Below are positions 62,536 to 64,000 of a stretch of DNA of 64,000 bases, piece after piece; position 1 is the stretch's first letter, and every line of letters starts with the position of its first letter. The stretch covers positions 1,681,858 to 1,745,857 of the forward strand of contig NZ_AP014568.1 in NCBI RefSeq assembly GCF_000828895.1, in the 5' to 3' direction. The position numbers and the translations under genes are program-made. This stretch comes from Serpentinimonas raichei. Its GTDB lineage: Bacteria; Pseudomonadota; Gammaproteobacteria; Burkholderiales; Burkholderiaceae_C. The notes beneath the pieces are model-generated. The model saw only the letters and a list, made by a program, of their open reading frames with translations, searched no databases and was not told the DNA's origin.

Positions 62536-63327
62536 TCAGGTTTTGTCGGCGGCTTCGGGTTCCTCGGGGGTGCGGCTGAACTTGTTAAACCAGCGCGAGC
62601 CCCAGATGCCCACTTGGTACAGCAAGCACATCGGAATGGCCAGCGCCAGTTGCGAGATCACGTCCGGCGGCGTGACGATGGCGGCGATGACGAAGGCCAG
62701 CACGATGAAGTAGCCGCGAAAATCCTTCAACTGCTGGATCGTCGCCAACTTGAAGCGCACCAGCAGCATCACCACCACCGGCACCTGAAAAGCCAGCCCA
62801 AAGGCCAAGTAGAGCGACAAGATCGCCTGCACGTAGGAGGCGATGTCGGGCGTGGCGGCCACACTGTCCGGGGTGAAGCCCTGGATGAAAAAGAACATCT
62901 GATCGAGCACGAAAAACTGCACGAAAGCGATGCCGATGTAGGCCAGTAGGCTGCCGATGAAGATCAGCGGCAGGGCAAAACGCTTTTCATGGCTGTACAG
63001 CCCGGGTGCCACGAAGGCCCACATTTGGTACATCAGCCAAGGCAGGGCCGCGATCATGGCCGACATCAGCAGAACCTTGAGCGGCACGAAAAAGGGCGAA
63101 AAGACACCGACCGCGATCAGCTTGGCATCGGGCGGCATGTGGTTGCGGATGGGAATGGCGATGAAGTCGATCAGCCCCCCCGGCCCGGGCCAGATCGCCA
63201 GCCCAATGGCGCACAGCACCACCCCGGCCAAGCTGTAGAGGATGCGGTCGCGCAACTCGACCAAGTGCTGCACGAAAGGCAGTTCGGTGCCGGCGAGTTC
63301 ATCCGCTTTGGGTTTGGGGTCAGCCAT
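62536..63327 (-). CDS. tatC: Sec-independent protein translocase TatC
   Basis: 263 aa receptor of the twin-arginine translocase. Six helices are visible. The conserved N-terminal signal-recognition region is LPFVQHLVELRDRILYSL, the first periplasmic loop has FSPFFVPLKVLLMSAM, and the later FVIAAIVTPPDVISQLALAIP is also diagnostic. The ATG at 63327 fits homologues. It is 23 bases after tatB. Confidence 0.97.
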   Translation of the reverse strand: MADPKPKADELAGTELPFVQHLVELRDRILYSLAGVVLCAIGLAIWPGPGGLIDFIAIPIRNHMPPDAKLIAVGVFSPFFVPLKVLLMSAMIAALPWLMYQMWAFVAPGLYSHEKRFALPLIFIGSLLAYIGIAFVQFFVLDQMFFFIQGFTPDSVAATPDIASYVQAILSLYLAFGLAFQVPVVVMLLVRFKLATIQQLKDFRGYFIVLAFVIAAIVTPPDVISQLALAIPMCLLYQVGIWGSRWFNKFSRTPEEPEAADKT

Positions 63328-63350
63328 GGGTGCTTGGGTTTGCGTAAGGG

Positions 63351-63866
63351 TCAGAGCGGACGCGCCATCGAACTGGCACCGGGATAAGGCTTGGGCCGGT
63401 GCCGCGCCACCCGCGCCGCGCCCGATTGCACAAAGGCGCGCTGGCCGGTGCGCGCCTTGTACCACTTGGGCACCGACTGCTGCTTGAGCCTGAAGCTCTT
63501 TTTCGGGCGCTGAAAAGGCGGATAGACCGAGTGCCCGAGCGAATAGGCGGCGCTGTGATCGACGCGCGGCGTCTCGCCGGGCTCGCTGCCCTCTAGGCCG
63601 GCCGTGGCATCCATCCAGTCTTTCTCAAAGCTGCCGACGCCCGACTGCACCTCGCGCGCCGCGCCCTCGACCGTCTCTTTCATCCGCTTGAGCTCGTCGA
63701 GGTCCATGGAGCGGTTCACCTCGGCCTTGACGTCGGCCACGTAGCGCTGCGCCTTGCCCAGCAAGGCGCCGACGGTGCGTGCCACGCGGGGCAACTTCTC
63801 GGGCCCGATCACCACCAGCGCCACCACCGCGATCAGGGCGAGCTCGGAAATTCCTAAATCCAACAT
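63351..63866 (-). CDS. tatB: Sec-independent protein translocase TatB
   Basis: 171 aa protein. One N-terminal helix ([21 protein letters not shown]) ends in the typical [13 protein letters not shown] hinge and amphipathic helix ([18 protein letters not shown]). The C-terminal ~80 residues are unstructured and basic. Pairs with TatC to receive RR-signal proteins such as PetA. tatA lies 68 bases upstream on the same strand. Confidence 0.95.
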   Translation of the reverse strand: MLDLGISELALIAVVALVVIGPEKLPRVARTVGALLGKAQRYVADVKAEVNRSMDLDELKRMKETVEGAAREVQSGVGSFEKDWMDATAGLEGSEPGETPRVDHSAAYSLGHSVYPPFQRPKKSFRLKQQSVPKWYKARTGQRAFVQSGAARVARHRPKPYPGASSMARPL

Positions 63867-63934
63867 GCAAGGCTTTCAGTGCCCCGGAGGCCTGCGCAAA
63901 GGCAGGCGCACGGGCAAGTCATAAGGCAAGGGCC

Positions 63935-64000
63935 TCAGACCTTGGTCTTGGCTTCGACGTCAATGGTGGTTTTATCGGCCGCAGCCGGGGCTTGGCCAAC
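63935..64000 (-). CDS. tatA: TatA C-terminal end (partial)
   Basis: The last 21 codons of a minus-strand gene running off the window: it ends ...ADKTTIDVEAKTKV and a TGA stop at 63935-63937. The position before tatB-tatC and the alanine/lysine-rich acidic tail, typical for TatA proteins of this order, support TatA. The membrane helix is outside the window. Confidence 0.75.
   Translation of the reverse strand, partial: VGQAPAAADKTTIDVEAKTKV

Overview
The window is gene-dense, high-GC bacterial chromosome with about 66 protein genes or gene parts, one tRNA and no transposase, prophage or CRISPR array. The gene set and protein style point to a betaproteobacterium of the order Burkholderiales, most likely family Comamonadaceae. 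The indicators are petABC followed by sspA and sspB, ilvI-ilvH-ilvC, rplU-rpmA-obgE-proB, DUF1841, DUF3579, DUF3149 and CNP1-family proteins, and a RibB protein with a degenerate GTP cyclohydrolase II tail. That assignment is inference from gene content; no rRNA is present to confirm it.

Layout. 1-3.2 kb: type IV pilus regulators pilS (cut at the window start) and pilR. 3.2-5.8 kb, minus strand: ybgC-tolQ-tolR-tolA without tolB or pal. 5.8-10.4 kb, minus strand: glyA, nrdR, ribE, ribBX, ribH, nusB, with a ZTP-type riboswitch in the glyA leader. 10.6-14 kb: lytic transglycosylase, a 630-base structured gap, DUF1841, a TRIC-type channel and a lone ParA. 14-21 kb: trmL, comF, ilvC/ilvH/ilvI, RDD protein, dgkA, LOG-family hydrolase and a P-II protein. 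21-25.3 kb: a MacB/DevC-like export system (ATPase, permease, adaptor). 25.3-30.6 kb: two toxin-antitoxin modules around nadE, ppa and moaA. 30.7-37.5 kb: iron alcohol dehydrogenase, patatin-like hydrolase overlapping an HDOD pair, and three oxidoreductases. 37.5-43.5 kb: CNNM/CorC-type protein, apaH, rhlE, fatty acid desaturase, rpsT, DUF3579. 43.7-54.6 kb: argD, argF, a YhiN flavoprotein, grxD, a second transglycosylase, proS, rppH, CNP1 protein, proB, obgE, rpmA, rplU. 54.7-64 kb, mostly minus strand: tRNA-Thr, sspB, sspA, petC, petB, petA, pdxA, a Nif3 protein, DUF3149, an HtrA protease (plus strand), tatC, tatB and the 3' end of tatA.

Functional threads. One-carbon and riboflavin genes form a co-directional block whose first gene, glyA, appears to sense the purine/folate alarmone ZTP. 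Branched-chain amino acid, arginine and proline genes give near-complete local pathway blocks. The Rieske protein PetA has a twin-arginine-like N terminus, and the Tat translocase that would insert it lies a few kilobases away.

The least ordinary sequences are non-genic or intragenic: an in-frame duplicated palindromic repeat inside the pilR linker, a 178-base palindromic MITE-like element fitted exactly between the Nif3 stop and the pdxA start, the ZTP leader of glyA with a possible anti-Shine-Dalgarno switch, and a run of five hairpins at 12.02-12.17 kb that may be an undescribed small RNA.
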